In this document: positions 46,547-55,419 of the stretch, one piece after another
Layout: every line of letters begins with the position of its first letter
How positions within the stretch are numbered: position 1 is the stretch's first letter
DNA from: Microvirga vignae
GTDB taxonomy: Bacteria > Pseudomonadota > Alphaproteobacteria > Rhizobiales > Beijerinckiaceae
Length of the DNA: 64,000 nucleotides
Direction: 5' to 3'
NCBI RefSeq assembly: GCF_001017175.1
Contig: NZ_LCYG01000045.1
Location: 40,625 to 104,624, forward strand
Program-made: the position numbers and the translations under genes
Notes under the pieces: generated by a model
The model's database searches: none
What the model saw: the letters and a program-made list of their open reading frames with translations, nothing else
What the model was told of the DNA's origin: nothing

Positions 46547-46829
46547 GGCTCGGCTCGCCATTTCAGCGGCCCTGGCTCTTTCAGCCATATCGCTTGGCGG
46601 TTGCGTGGATTACATGGAACGCCGCGATACGATCACTCTCTCTGCAGGCGAGGCACAGGCCTGGAACCGGACAGTGCACACTTCCGATCCTTGGCCACCT
46701 TACGTGATGAATACTCAGATTCCAGGTGATGGGCAGCGCACCGCTGTTGTCATGCGACGCTACAGCACCGGTAATGCAGAAACAGGGGGAGTTGCTCCTC
46801 CATCCAGTGCCCCGGCAACGCCACAATAA
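46518..46829 (+). CDS. Small lipoprotein of the Tad locus
   Basis: A 103-residue protein with a lipoprotein signal (LALSAISLGGC, cysteine at residue 29). The mature part has VDYMERRDTITLSAGEAQAW, HTSDPWPPYV and GDGQRTAVVMRRY, then a Pro/Ala/Ser tail. The start overlaps cpaC by 29 bases, which ties it to the secretin. Its place corresponds to that of cpaD in the standard cpa order, but it is much shorter than CpaD and I cannot show homology. It may serve as a small partner of the secretin. Confidence 0.75.
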   Translation: MPSKKSSSSKARLAISAALALSAISLGGCVDYMERRDTITLSAGEAQAWNRTVHTSDPWPPYVMNTQIPGDGQRTAVVMRRYSTGNAETGGVAPPSSAPATPQ

Positions 46830-46861
46830 CCTGCGCAGCAGGTGAAGGTCTTCCGCGAGTA

Positions 46862-46897
46862 AGAAATCCCCTGGCTCCGTTGAGGCCAGGGGTTTCT
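46862..46897. terminator. Bidirectional terminator between the cpaC unit and the glycine-rich gene
   Basis: AGAAA-T-CCCCTGGC pairs with GCCAGGGG-TTTCT with a single bulged base and a 9-base loop. It gives 13 paired bases with A- and T-rich edges on both strands, between two convergent genes. Confidence 0.75.
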
Positions 46898-46918
46898 CAC
46901 AAAAGACGTCAGGCAAGT

Positions 46919-47596
46919 TTAGCGGATCGTATCGTCCTTGCCGTTGGGACTGCCATCGCCACCGCCATTGCCATAGCCGTTATTGCCATGGCCGCCGCCG
47001 TTGTTGCCGTTACCATTGCCATTGGCATTGCCATTGCCATTGCCGGAATTACCCGATCCACCATTGTCGGTGTCGCCGCCGCTGGACGTGCCGCCACCAG
47101 CAGATCCGCCGTTACCACCTGTGTTGCCGCTACCAGAATTGGTGCCAGCGCCGCTGCCACCTGTGCCGCCATTATCTGCAACTGCGCCGCCGCTGCCGGA
47201 TCTCGTCGTGCCGCCACCTGCCGCGCCATCCGCAGCGCCACTGCCGTTGGTTCCACCACTGAGAGATCCCCCACCAGCAGACGCGCCGGTGCTAAGGGTT
47301 CCTTCGCCAAACTGGCCACCCTGGAAGATCGTGCCACGGTTGATCGAGCCAGTGGTGATATCACCCTGGTCCTGATTGCGGACGCGATCCGTGCGGCGCA
47401 AGGCTTGAGGACGGACGGCGCAGCGGCACACTTCCTCCCCCGCAACAGTGCGAAGGCGGCAGTTGTGGTACATCGACGCATTCGCGACATCTGGCACGCA
47501 TTGCATGCCTGAGCGAACGGTTTGAGCGAATGACGGAGAGGAAAGGACGGCGAGGAAGGCAGCGCCAGACAAAACGAGGGCGTGGGAACGCTTCAT
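46919..47596 (-). CDS. Secreted glycine/asparagine/serine-rich protein
   Basis: A 225-residue protein with a signal peptide ending SPSFAQ and a short first domain with four cysteines (MQCVPD, HNCRLR, EVCRCAV). From about residue 78 the rest is low complexity: Gly, Asn, Ser and Thr, changing from GGS/GGT-type to GNGNGN-type repeats at the end. The bias lies in amino acids rather than only DNA, since the leftward frame is glycine-rich with a proper signal peptide and AGGTGA before its ATG. Such proteins are often surface or adhesion components; a link to the pilus is only suggested by position. I do not recognise a family. Confidence 0.72.
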   Translation of the reverse strand: MKRSHALVLSGAAFLAVLSSPSFAQTVRSGMQCVPDVANASMYHNCRLRTVAGEEVCRCAVRPQALRRTDRVRNQDQGDITTGSINRGTIFQGGQFGEGTLSTGASAGGGSLSGGTNGSGAADGAAGGGTTRSGSGGAVADNGGTGGSGAGTNSGSGNTGGNGGSAGGGTSSGGDTDNGGSGNSGNGNGNANGNGNGNNGGGHGNNGYGNGGGDGSPNGKDDTIR

Positions 47597-47852
47597 GATT
47601 CACCTACTGGAAAGATTTTACTCTACTTAAGTCGCCGCTTGACGACTTTCGTGGCTATATTACGCAAGCCTAGGAATATCGTTCCCGTAAGTTGTTGAAG
47701 AAATTACAGCTCAGTAGCTGGAACAATTTTCAAGTTGCAAACATAACTGCAATTCTTCTTTGCGTGCTTGGCCGCTAGATATGAAAAGTCATTCTGTGAG
47801 AATATTTACTCAACATGGCTGAAGGTTCTTTCATGCCAGTAGGTGTGAGGAT

Positions 47853-49271
47853 CTAGAGGTCATAAGCCTCGGCCATGAGTGCAATCTCCGTCAGCTTAGC
47901 ATTGAAGGCGGACCAGTCATCGGCGCGAGCGATAGGTTCCCAGATTGCCTCCACGTCCTCAATCAACATCGTACAAGGCGTTGTTCTCGCAAAGTAGGAG
48001 TGGTCGAGTCTAAGGTTTGGAAGGGTCTTGAAATCCTCAAGACTCTGGCGAAATGGCTGGAAGCTGGGATGAGCGTAAAACTCGTCCGATGGGCCCTGTG
48101 TCGCGCGTTCGAGGCTCTTCAAGCCGCCAAACCAGTCAAAGAAGGTCTGCTCGAAGGGAGCTCTCGTGCTGTGAAGGAATGTCCATAGGTTTTTGGCAAG
48201 CATGCCATCCTGCTCATAGCCTTCAGAGCGAAGACCAAGACGGCGGAGGATGGCAGCTGCGAATTCCTGATGAAGAGCAGGTTCGAAGGCAGCCAATGAG
48301 GGTTCAAGTTCGCTCTGCTCAGCAATCGGCAAAAAGCATTCAGCGAGCCTGAACAAGTTCCACAAAAGTGCATCAGGCTGACGCCCGAATGCATAAAGAC
48401 CTGTCTCATCGAAATAGGCAGCCGTAAAGCCTGGTTCGTAAGAGGGGAGAAAACGCCAAGGGCCGTAATCAAAACTCTCACCTGTGACGTTGATGTTGTC
48501 GGTATTGAGAACACCATGAACGAAACCTGCAGCCATCCATTGAGCGCCCATGCGTGCAACGCGCCGACACACTTCTTCGACAAAGGCAGCCGCGCGCTCC
48601 ATTTCGCTCTGACGCCAAATCTCAGGCATGTAGGTTGCTATCGTATAATCGAGCAGCTTCCTGATATTGTTCGTCTCATCGAGATAGAGCAGGCGCTGGA
48701 ATGTGCCGACGCGAATATGCGAGTGACTCAGGCGCACGAGAACCGATGAGCGGGTGGGGGAAGGCTCGTCACTGCGCTCGAGTTCCTCACCGGTTTCGAT
48801 CAGGCTGAATGATTTCGATGTGTTGACCCCCAGTGCATCGAGCATCTCGGTTGCCAGCACCTCCCGAACGCCACCTTTCAGCGTCAGGCGCCCATCGGCG
48901 TGGCGAGACCAGGGTGTCTGTCCACTTCCCTTGGTGCCGAGGTCGAGCAGCCTTCCATCCTCGATGTCGTGCAATTGCGCGAACAGAAAGCCGCGTCCGT
49001 CGCCGAGATAAGGATTATAGGTTCGGAACTGATGGCCGTGATAGCGCAGCGCTAGGGCCTGCCCGAAACTCCCAGGAAGCGGGGCGAAGAGGCCGAAGTG
49101 CCGGATCCATTCCTCATCCGTCAGATCAGCAAGGCCCGTCCGCTCAGCCCAGCGCTGATTACGATAGCGCAGAATGTGGATCGGAAATTCGGCAGGTACG
49201 ACGACGTCAAAGAAATCCGAGCCCAGATCTTGGTGAGACGTCGAGGCACGGTATGCGGGAGAAAGGGGCAT
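47853..49271 (-). CDS. selO: Protein adenylyltransferase SelO (YdiU/UPF0061 family)
   Basis: A 472-residue pseudokinase-fold enzyme that adds AMP to proteins. Family stretches: ALRYHGHQFRTYNPYLGDGR, GTKGSGQTPWSRHADGRLTL, VLATEMLDALGVNTSKS, and VHGVLNTDNINVTGESFDYGP with the metal-binding Asn and Asp residues. The C-terminal selenocysteine seen in animal forms is absent, as is usual for bacteria. SelO is linked to redox stress in other organisms. It stands alone, separated from genes on both sides. Confidence 0.93.
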   Translation of the reverse strand: MPLSPAYRASTSHQDLGSDFFDVVVPAEFPIHILRYRNQRWAERTGLADLTDEEWIRHFGLFAPLPGSFGQALALRYHGHQFRTYNPYLGDGRGFLFAQLHDIEDGRLLDLGTKGSGQTPWSRHADGRLTLKGGVREVLATEMLDALGVNTSKSFSLIETGEELERSDEPSPTRSSVLVRLSHSHIRVGTFQRLLYLDETNNIRKLLDYTIATYMPEIWRQSEMERAAAFVEEVCRRVARMGAQWMAAGFVHGVLNTDNINVTGESFDYGPWRFLPSYEPGFTAAYFDETGLYAFGRQPDALLWNLFRLAECFLPIAEQSELEPSLAAFEPALHQEFAAAILRRLGLRSEGYEQDGMLAKNLWTFLHSTRAPFEQTFFDWFGGLKSLERATQGPSDEFYAHPSFQPFRQSLEDFKTLPNLRLDHSYFARTTPCTMLIEDVEAIWEPIARADDWSAFNAKLTEIALMAEAYDL

Positions 49272-49598
49272 CGGCTCTTATTCCGGTTCGACAGGTTCAA
49301 TCATGGTCCAGGCAAAATGTTCATAAGGGCTCTCGACGTGTTTTCATGTGACTTGAAACAACAGTGCATTACTCGCATTGAATGTGTAACAGAGTATATG
49401 AATGCATCACGCGTTAACCATGCTGTGGAAAAGTATTTTTCAGTAAGGTCAGGAGAAAAACTGTTTTTCGATCCACGGGTTGCATAGCGAGTTTTGATTG
49501 GCTCTGGGGTAGGCTTGCCCGAATTGTTGTGTCGTAGCTTGGCTGACTCAGCGGCGACTCCTATGCTTCTCTCAACGAAACAGCCCTGGGAGAGATGA
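49272..49598. other. Intergenic region, no gene seen
   Basis: Divergent space between selO and a small membrane-protein gene, with an A+T-rich centre (49340-49480). Short frames lack coding signs. It should hold promoters for both sides, but I cannot name one with confidence. Confidence 0.5.
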
Positions 49599-49799
49599 AT
49601 GGCGCTCAAGGATCTAGCGACCCTCTATGGGCGTGTTGCTTTGGTCGTGCTTGCATTTGCTTTCGTTGCAGGGATCATCGCCGGACCGGTGCTGCAGAAG
49701 GCTGGACTCCGCTCATCCGTGACAGCCGCCCAAGATCATGTACCTGCGCCGGAACCGATCCGCGCTAAAACTGCGCCTGCTTCAGGAGGGCAGGGCTAA
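49599..49799 (+). CDS. Small single-helix membrane protein
   Basis: A 66-residue protein: a short N-terminal part, one hydrophobic helix (VALVVLAFAFVAGIIAGPVL, residues ~13-32) and a polar Pro/Ala-rich tail. GGGAGAGA lies just before the ATG. No family is recognised. It precedes another hypothetical gene by 77 bases. Confidence 0.6.
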   Translation: MALKDLATLYGRVALVVLAFAFVAGIIAGPVLQKAGLRSSVTAAQDHVPAPEPIRAKTAPASGGQG

Positions 49800-49876
49800 G
49801 AGTCTCTTAGATTTCCTGAGGTATATCGGCCCTCATCCCGATAAGCGGGCTCAACCAGTCCTTTCGGATCCTAACG

Positions 49877-50251
49877 ATGAGCGATGACAGCATTCTGCGG
49901 CAGGAGATCCGCCATTCCTTGAGCGGCGTGCGCGGCATGATCCGCTCTTATTCGGGACTGTATTCTAGCGAGGACCTCGCCCGGGATGTGCTGAAGATCT
50001 GTGATGACATGGCTCAGTCCTCTCAGTCGACGCCGCGACTGAAGGAGGCTCGCTCCCTCGTTCAGGAACGTTGCGTGAAGTTGGTGCGGGATGCGGACCG
50101 TTTCTCCGCGCGAGATCCAGCGGTGATCGCTGCATCCCGTGCACAGGCGGTCGCATCGATCGATGTGATGCAGGATGCGCTTTTCGAGATGCGCAAGGCA
50201 GAGATTGCAGCCCCACGGATCGGCGCTCTCCTGCGGAGGAGAAGTCTCTAA
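49877..50251 (+). CDS. Hypothetical helical protein
   Basis: A 124-residue protein without signal peptide or membrane helix. It is rich in Arg, Ala, Ser and acidic residues and should be mostly helical (for example ARDVLKICDDMAQSSQ and LKEARSLVQERCVKLVRDAD). I do not recognise a family. It lies 68 bases before the Mfd-like gene on the same strand and may be read with it. Confidence 0.65.
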   Translation: MSDDSILRQEIRHSLSGVRGMIRSYSGLYSSEDLARDVLKICDDMAQSSQSTPRLKEARSLVQERCVKLVRDADRFSARDPAVIAASRAQAVASIDVMQDALFEMRKAEIAAPRIGALLRRRSL

Positions 50252-50319
50252 TTCTGCAACTGCGAGGGACACTGGGCGTTGATGCTCTGTTCAGAGCGTC
50301 TTCCATCCAAAGGAACCCT

Positions 50320-53300
50320 ATGCGCACCGAGCCCGCCGCTTCTCAGGACCTTGGGCATCGTGATTTATTCCTTGCGCCATTTGTCGGCTTGCATGCGGTG
50401 CGTCTAATCGCGTTGGCGCACCATGCTGGGGCGCAGGGTCTCATCCATCTGGCGCAAGGGCAACGCTGGGCTGAGCAGCTGGCAAGCGCTGTCAAAGGAC
50501 TGTCGCCGGATCTGGAGGTCCATGTTCTACCACCTTGGGACTGTCTTCCTTATGACAGTGCGTCACCTTCGCGCGATGTCATGGGGCGGCGAATGTCTGT
50601 CCTCCGCCAAATGGCGGCACCCGCGAAAGGGCCACGTCTGCTGATTACCAGCCCGGCAGCCGTTGTCCAACGTGTGCCGCCGAGGGAGCTATGGGCGAGT
50701 GCGACTTTCTCTCTCAAAACAGGTGACGCATTTATCCAAGAAGCGCTTGAGAGCTTTTTGCATCGCTCGGGTTATGTGTTGGACGACAGAGTCGATGAAG
50801 CCGGAGAGGCGGCCATTCGCGGGCAGGTTATCGATCTCTTTCCCGCCAATCGTCCGCTGCCTTATCGCGCGGAGCATGATGGTTCTTCCATTCTTTCCAT
50901 TCGTCGTTACGATCCTGTTTCTCAACGAACGGAAGAGGATGTTGACAGCATCACGCTGGAGCCGGCTTCGGAAGTCGTTCTGAGCGAGACGAGCGATGAT
51001 GCTTCTTCCAGAGATCGTTACGTGGGAATGGAGCACCGCCTGCCGGAGTATTATAGACAGCTTGAGACTGTCTTCGACTACTGGCCTGATGCTGAAATGG
51101 TCATGGAAGAAAGGGCAGAAGAGCGCCGTCAAAATGCAATGGAACAGATTGCTGATGCCTATGAAAGTCGAAACAGCTTTCGCAGCGGCGCGGAGTATGC
51201 AGTCAAGCCAGAACGGCTCTTCATCCTTGATGACGAATGGCAACAGGTTCTGAATGCAATGCAATTGACCCTCATTCGGGATGCTCCGGAAACCGAAACA
51301 GGTGAGAGCAAGGTTCCGTTCTTCGCAAGTGCTTCCAAGCCGGCGCAGGCGTTGTCCAGCTTCATAAGTTCCCAAGAGAAATTGCAGCGGAGAATTGTGC
51401 TTATCGCGGCGGCCGAGCGCGATCTCAGTCGACTTCGACGCAGCGTACAGAACATTCAAGCAAAAATAGCTGCCGTAGATTGTTGGAATAAGGTGATCAA
51501 TGGAGAACCTCGAGGATGGTTTTCCATCAAGGCAGATGTCAGGCGTGGCTTCATCGATGATGATGCTGGAGCCGCAGTCATCACGGCATACGATGTCCTC
51601 GGGAGCCGAGTCAGCACCGAGGTTGCGCCTGAGGCAACTTCGGTATGGTCTCTGCAGGCAGATGCAGGCTTTCACATTGGTGATACCGTCGTCCACATCG
51701 AACATGGCATCGGGAGCTTGGAAGGCATCGAAGCAATTTCGCTTGGAGATCAGAGCGGCGAAGATGCTATCCGTCTGGCTTATGCAGATGAGGCAAAGAT
51801 CATGGTTCCCGCGACGGGAATGGACCAGATCTGGCGTTATGGTTCGGCATCCGACACTCTTAAATTGGATAGGCTGAATGGCGATGCATGGATTGCCCGC
51901 CGCAAGACGATTGAAGCCGAGATCCAGGACGTGTCCAAGCGATTGAGATCTCTGGTTGACGAGCGCAGAGCAGTCCAGATCGATCCGATCACTCCGCCAA
52001 ACCGGGACTACGAACGCTTCGTCGCTCGCTTTGCGTTTACCGAAACGCCGGATCAGGCCCGTGCCATTGAGGAGGTGCTGCAGGATCTCGCCTCAGGGCA
52101 TCCCATGGATCGCCTCGTCTGTGGCGATGTTGGGTTCGGCAAGACGGAAGTTGCCCTGCGTGCGGCTGCTGCTGTCGCCTTGTCCGGAAAACAGGTGGCC
52201 GTCGTCGCACCTACCACGGTCCTCGCCCGCCAGCATCTGCGGACATTCGAGCGGCGGTTTGCTGGGTTGGACATGGAAATTGCCCATCTCTCGCGTCTGG
52301 TCACTCCTGCAGAGGCGCGGGCCGTCAAGAGAGGCCTCGCCGATGGATCAATCAGGATCGTGGTGGGGACGCATGCGCTCGCCGGCAAAGGGATTAGGTT
52401 CAAGGATCTCGGCTTGGTGATCATCGACGAGGAGCAGCGCTTCGGGACGGCTCACAAAAGCAAGCTCAGACAATTAGGACGTGGTGGGCACGTGCTCACG
52501 CTGACTGCGACACCCATCCCGCGCACGCTGCAATCTTCTCTTGTTGGTCTGCAGGATATCAGCATCATCGCGACGCCGCCCGCGCGGCGCCAGCCGATCC
52601 GCACCTTCCTGAGTGCCTTCGACCCAGCCACGGTGCGCGAAGCTCTCATGCGCGAAAAGCGACGCGCGGGGCAGAGCTTCGTCGTGTGTTCGAGGATCGA
52701 AGATATCGAACCGATGAGGGGGCAGCTGACCAGGCTTGCTCCTGAACTCGAACTGATCGTGGCGCATGGCCAGATTCCGCCCGAGGAAACGGACGAGGCA
52801 ATGGTCCGTTTCGCGGATGGAGAGGGAGATGTTCTGCTGACCACAAATATCATCGAGAGCGGCCTCGATGTTCCTCGCGCGAACACCATGCTGGTATGGC
52901 GGGCCGATCGTTTCGGTCTCGCGCAGCTTCATCAGCTGCGGGGACGTGTTGGACGAGGACGCATTCGGGGCACCGCCTATCTCTTGACAGAGCCCGATCA
53001 GGTGCTTCCCAAGGCAACCGAGAAGCGCTTGCGGACGCTTGTGGCGCTGGACCGCCTCGGCGCTGGGTTTGCCATCAGCGCGCAGGATCTTGATCAACGC
53101 GGAGCCGGCTCGATCCTCGGCGAGGAGCAGGCCGGTCATATTAAGCTCATCGGAACAGACCTCTACCAGCATATGCTGCGGCGGGCCTTGCATGGCGAGA
53201 GCATTGAGGATGCATGGTCGCCGGAGCTCAATATCGGTCTCATGGGCACTATCCCGGAAAGCTACATCAACGATCCGGAAACGCGGATCAATCTTTATGC

Positions 53301-53643
53301 GCGGATATCGCGGCTTGATTCACTAGAGAACGTGGAGGATCTCGAAGCTGAGATCGAGGACCGCTTTGGAGCCTTGCCGCAATCCTTGCAGAACCTCATC
53401 AACTTGGCGGAGCTGAAGCAGCTGTGTCTTCGTCTAGGGATCGCGCGCGTCGATGCCGGGCCACAGGCCATCGCCCTAACGTTCCGACCCGGAGCTGCCG
53501 ACGCACTCCCACTGAACCAAGCGATTGAGGATTCCGGTGGCGAGCTTCACTGGAACGGTGAGCGGCTGGTCCTCGCGCGCTCCATAGAAGAGCCTGACGA
53601 GCGGTTGAAGTCTATTGTGGCGCTGTTGGGCAGGTTTTTTTGA
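50320..53643 (+). CDS. Mfd-like DEAD/DEAH helicase (transcription-repair coupling factor family)
   Basis: A 1107-residue protein with the Mfd layout. The UvrB-like N-terminal module includes LPPWDCLPYDSASPSRDVMG; the CarD-like RNA-polymerase-interacting domain includes GDTVVHIEHGIGSLEGIE. The helicase core has Walker A GDVGFGKTEVALRAA near residue 601, DEEQRFG near 703, TATPIPRTLQ and the translocase motif region. A TRCF C-terminal domain follows. Mfd removes stalled RNA polymerase and recruits UvrA. The middle and polymerase-binding regions are rather divergent, so this may be a second Mfd paralogue instead of the housekeeping copy. AAAGGA precedes the ATG at 50320; the longer open frame to 50071 lies over the upstream gene. 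Confidence 0.88.
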   Translation: MRTEPAASQDLGHRDLFLAPFVGLHAVRLIALAHHAGAQGLIHLAQGQRWAEQLASAVKGLSPDLEVHVLPPWDCLPYDSASPSRDVMGRRMSVLRQMAAPAKGPRLLITSPAAVVQRVPPRELWASATFSLKTGDAFIQEALESFLHRSGYVLDDRVDEAGEAAIRGQVIDLFPANRPLPYRAEHDGSSILSIRRYDPVSQRTEEDVDSITLEPASEVVLSETSDDASSRDRYVGMEHRLPEYYRQLETVFDYWPDAEMVMEERAEERRQNAMEQIADAYESRNSFRSGAEYAVKPERLFILDDEWQQVLNAMQLTLIRDAPETETGESKVPFFASASKPAQALSSFISSQEKLQRRIVLIAAAERDLSRLRRSVQNIQAKIAAVDCWNKVINGEPRGWFSIKADVRRGFIDDDAGAAVITAYDVLGSRVSTEVAPEATSVWSLQADAGFHIGDTVVHIEHGIGSLEGIEAISLGDQSGEDAIRLAYADEAKIMVPATGMDQIWRYGSASDTLKLDRLNGDAWIARRKTIEAEIQDVSKRLRSLVDERRAVQIDPITPPNRDYERFVARFAFTETPDQARAIEEVLQDLASGHPMDRLVCGDVGFGKTEVALRAAAAVALSGKQVAVVAPTTVLARQHLRTFERRFAGLDMEIAHLSRLVTPAEARAVKRGLADGSIRIVVGTHALAGKGIRFKDLGLVIIDEEQRFGTAHKSKLRQLGRGGHVLTLTATPIPRTLQSSLVGLQDISIIATPPARRQPIRTFLSAFDPATVREALMREKRRAGQSFVVCSRIEDIEPMRGQLTRLAPELELIVAHGQIPPEETDEAMVRFADGEGDVLLTTNIIESGLDVPRANTMLVWRADRFGLAQLHQLRGRVGRGRIRGTAYLLTEPDQVLPKATEKRLRTLVALDRLGAGFAISAQDLDQRGAGSILGEEQAGHIKLIGTDLYQHMLRRALHGESIEDAWSPELNIGLMGTIPESYINDPETRINLYARISRLDSLENVEDLEAEIEDRFGALPQSLQNLINLAELKQLCLRLGIARVDAGPQAIALTFRPGAADALPLNQAIEDSGGELHWNGERLVLARSIEEPDERLKSIVALLGRFF

Positions 53644-53737
53644 GATCGGTCGTCCGGCCACTTGCTTGCAGGTCGCATGCGAACATATTCAGCCGAGCGG
53701 ACTTATCCCTAGAACTGCTTGAGATGATGAGGAGCCC

Positions 53738-53965
53738 ATGACTTCCGAGGAAATCAAGGAGCTGAATGCAGCGCGCGAGAGCCTTGTGAAACGCCGTCGA
53801 GAAATGGCACGGCAAATCGCGGAAGCGCCACTTCCCTCGGTGGAAATGGCGGAAGAGCTTTCGAAAATCCTGACCGCCATCGAGGCACTGGATCGAGCCC
53901 TCAATGAGGCGGGCCATCCTTACATGAGCCAGAGGGTGGCCGACGAGATGCGGGCGGATGCCTGA
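53738..53965 (+). CDS. Small hypothetical coiled-coil protein
   Basis: A 75-residue protein, charged and helical (EIKELNAARESLVKRRREMA, then EMAEELSKILTAIEALDRAL), ending PYMSQRVADEMRADA. GAGG lies before the ATG. No known domain. It follows the Mfd-like gene by 94 bases and converges on the phosphatase gene. Confidence 0.65.
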   Translation: MTSEEIKELNAARESLVKRRREMARQIAEAPLPSVEMAEELSKILTAIEALDRALNEAGHPYMSQRVADEMRADA

Positions 53966-53982
53966 GGTCTTCCTTCTTGCCT

Positions 53983-54558
53983 CTAAAGCTTGATCCTGCC
54001 CACGAGATCGAAGCCTCCTGACGTCTTGGGCTTGAGCACGAGAATCTCCCCCTCGGCGGGAAAGGTCCCTGTCAGGACAGTGATGTTGACCTGATGCGTC
54101 ACGAGCACCAGAACGCCAGGAGAACGCCATTCCTCGATGGTCCGGCGGACGGCTTGCGTCTGTCGATCTTGCTGTCCTCTGTCGGAGAAAAACGAATCCA
54201 GAGGTGGGAAAGGCTCGGCCATATCGCCGAATGCAAGGCGGGCCGTTTCAAGCGAGCGGCACCACCGGCTTGAGAGAACACGCTCGACCGATACTTTGCG
54301 CTCCCTGAAACGCCAGCCGATGTCCTGCGCTTGAGCGCGCCCGGCATCGGAGAGATTGCGTTGCGTCGCACAATCCCCCAGTCGGAAATTCTGAGGGTCG
54401 CCTGTGCCCGGTGCGCGGGCGTGGCGAAGGATCGCAACCGAGCCGCCCGCCTGCAATTGCTGCCAAGCAGCCTCTGATGCGGCTGCTATCTGCGTCGCCC
54501 CGAGCGCGATCAGCATTGCACAGGCCAAGGCGAAGATGCTGCTTAGCTTGCATCTCAT
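53983..54558 (-). CDS. Secreted histidine phosphatase-family protein
   Basis: A 191-residue protein with a signal peptide (CKLSSIFALACAMLIALGAT). The catalytic region is VAILRHARAPGTG, where the usual Arg-His-Gly is Arg-His-Ala; the second histidine lies in VLVTHQVNITVLTG, and SRWCRSLETARLAF holds the second arginine. It should act in the periplasm on an unknown phosphate ester. The ATG at 54558 follows GGAGGAAG; the longer frame to 54633 lacks such a site. Confidence 0.85.
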   Translation of the reverse strand: MRCKLSSIFALACAMLIALGATQIAAASEAAWQQLQAGGSVAILRHARAPGTGDPQNFRLGDCATQRNLSDAGRAQAQDIGWRFRERKVSVERVLSSRWCRSLETARLAFGDMAEPFPPLDSFFSDRGQQDRQTQAVRRTIEEWRSPGVLVLVTHQVNITVLTGTFPAEGEILVLKPKTSGGFDLVGRIKL

Positions 54559-54718
54559 CTCTTCCTCCCTCTTCACGAGGAAGGTACCATTCTGCTCGGC
54601 CGCAACAGGCAAGCTGCTCGATTTTGGCCTCAATACACCAGCTTACTCCCAAACAAGATTGAACAGGGCAGGGCTATAGACAAGGCTCCTGCAGCAAAAA
54701 GCACCTGGGGGCATTCCG

Positions 54719-55245
54719 ATGATTTCGAGCCTTGCGCAGTGTGGTCGCTGCATGTTGGCTTGTCGTCGTGGTTTCACCGCTTCCCGCAGCCCTGGCAAAA
54801 CCTGCGCGACAGGTTGCTCTGACACCGGGTAAATGGCTGAGCTGCAGCAGGTCAACATCATGTGAACTCCACCATCGTGGAAGTGGCTTACCTGGAACAG
54901 TACGGGCGTGGGGATGTCTGGACCCTTCCTATGAGTGGGAGAGGTGATTGCGAGGATCTCGCGCTTCTGAAGTGCAAGATGTTGATCGAGCGTGGCTGGC
55001 CGACGTCCGCCTTGTCCGTCACAGTTGGCGCAACCGTGCAAGGCGTGGCTCACGCGGTTCTCACGGTTTCTACCGTCCAGGGGCAACTCGTGCTCGACAA
55101 CCTCAATTCATCCATCCTCCGGCCCTCTCAGACGGGACACCGCTATTTTGCTCGCCAATCCGATAGGGGCTGGATTTCGGCATCCGGAGAGAGAACCGCC
55201 GAGCCTATGGCAGACCTGCCGATGGCTCGGGTTGGCTTGCGCTGA
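54719..55245 (+). pseudogene. Transglutaminase-like cysteine proteinase (BTLCP/DUF920), frameshifted
   Basis: The catalytic part is intact in one frame from 54862 (GRGDVWTLPMSGRGDCEDLALLKCKMLIERGWP, then HAVLTV and LVLDNLN): cysteine, histidine and aspartate of the BTLCP family. The signal peptide and LTPGKW lie in another frame (from 54732), and the short joining piece AELQQVNIM in the third. Two single-base losses, after TGG near 54836 and after ATG near 54862, both in places where one extra G would restore the frame, explain this. A further shift may separate the ATG at 54719 from the signal peptide unless TTG 54732 is the start. It is a decayed gene or holds sequencing errors. Confidence 0.75.
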
Positions 55246-55419
55246 CGAAGAGACTGAGCCGCTCAAGAGCGGGATAATCGGGTAAAATCCCATGGCAATC
55301 ATGATCGCTCCCCCAGGCTGAAAATGAAGCTAAGACAGGAAAAGTTTGTCTCTTGATCTAGTATTACATGGCATCTGCGGGCTGAATGGTCCAGATTTCG
55401 ACGATCCCTCAGGCCTTCC

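Noticed and set aside
46960..47300. Short tandem repeats that might suggest a CRISPR or satellite array
   Set aside because: Period is that of codons for Gly-Asn and Gly-Ser; there are no constant repeats with unique spacers.
46880..47512. Alanine/proline-rich frames on both strands over the glycine-rich gene
   Set aside because: They follow from the repeated codons; only the frame 47596-46919 has a signal peptide and ribosome-binding site.
47661..47685. Possible EcfG promoter for the glycine-rich gene (GGAAC-N16-CGTA, leftward)
   Set aside because: The last, usually conserved T is missing; kept only as a weak hint.
50689..51705. 338-residue minus-strand frame inside the Mfd-like gene
   Set aside because: The plus strand carries the continuous Mfd domain order; the reverse frame has no motif.
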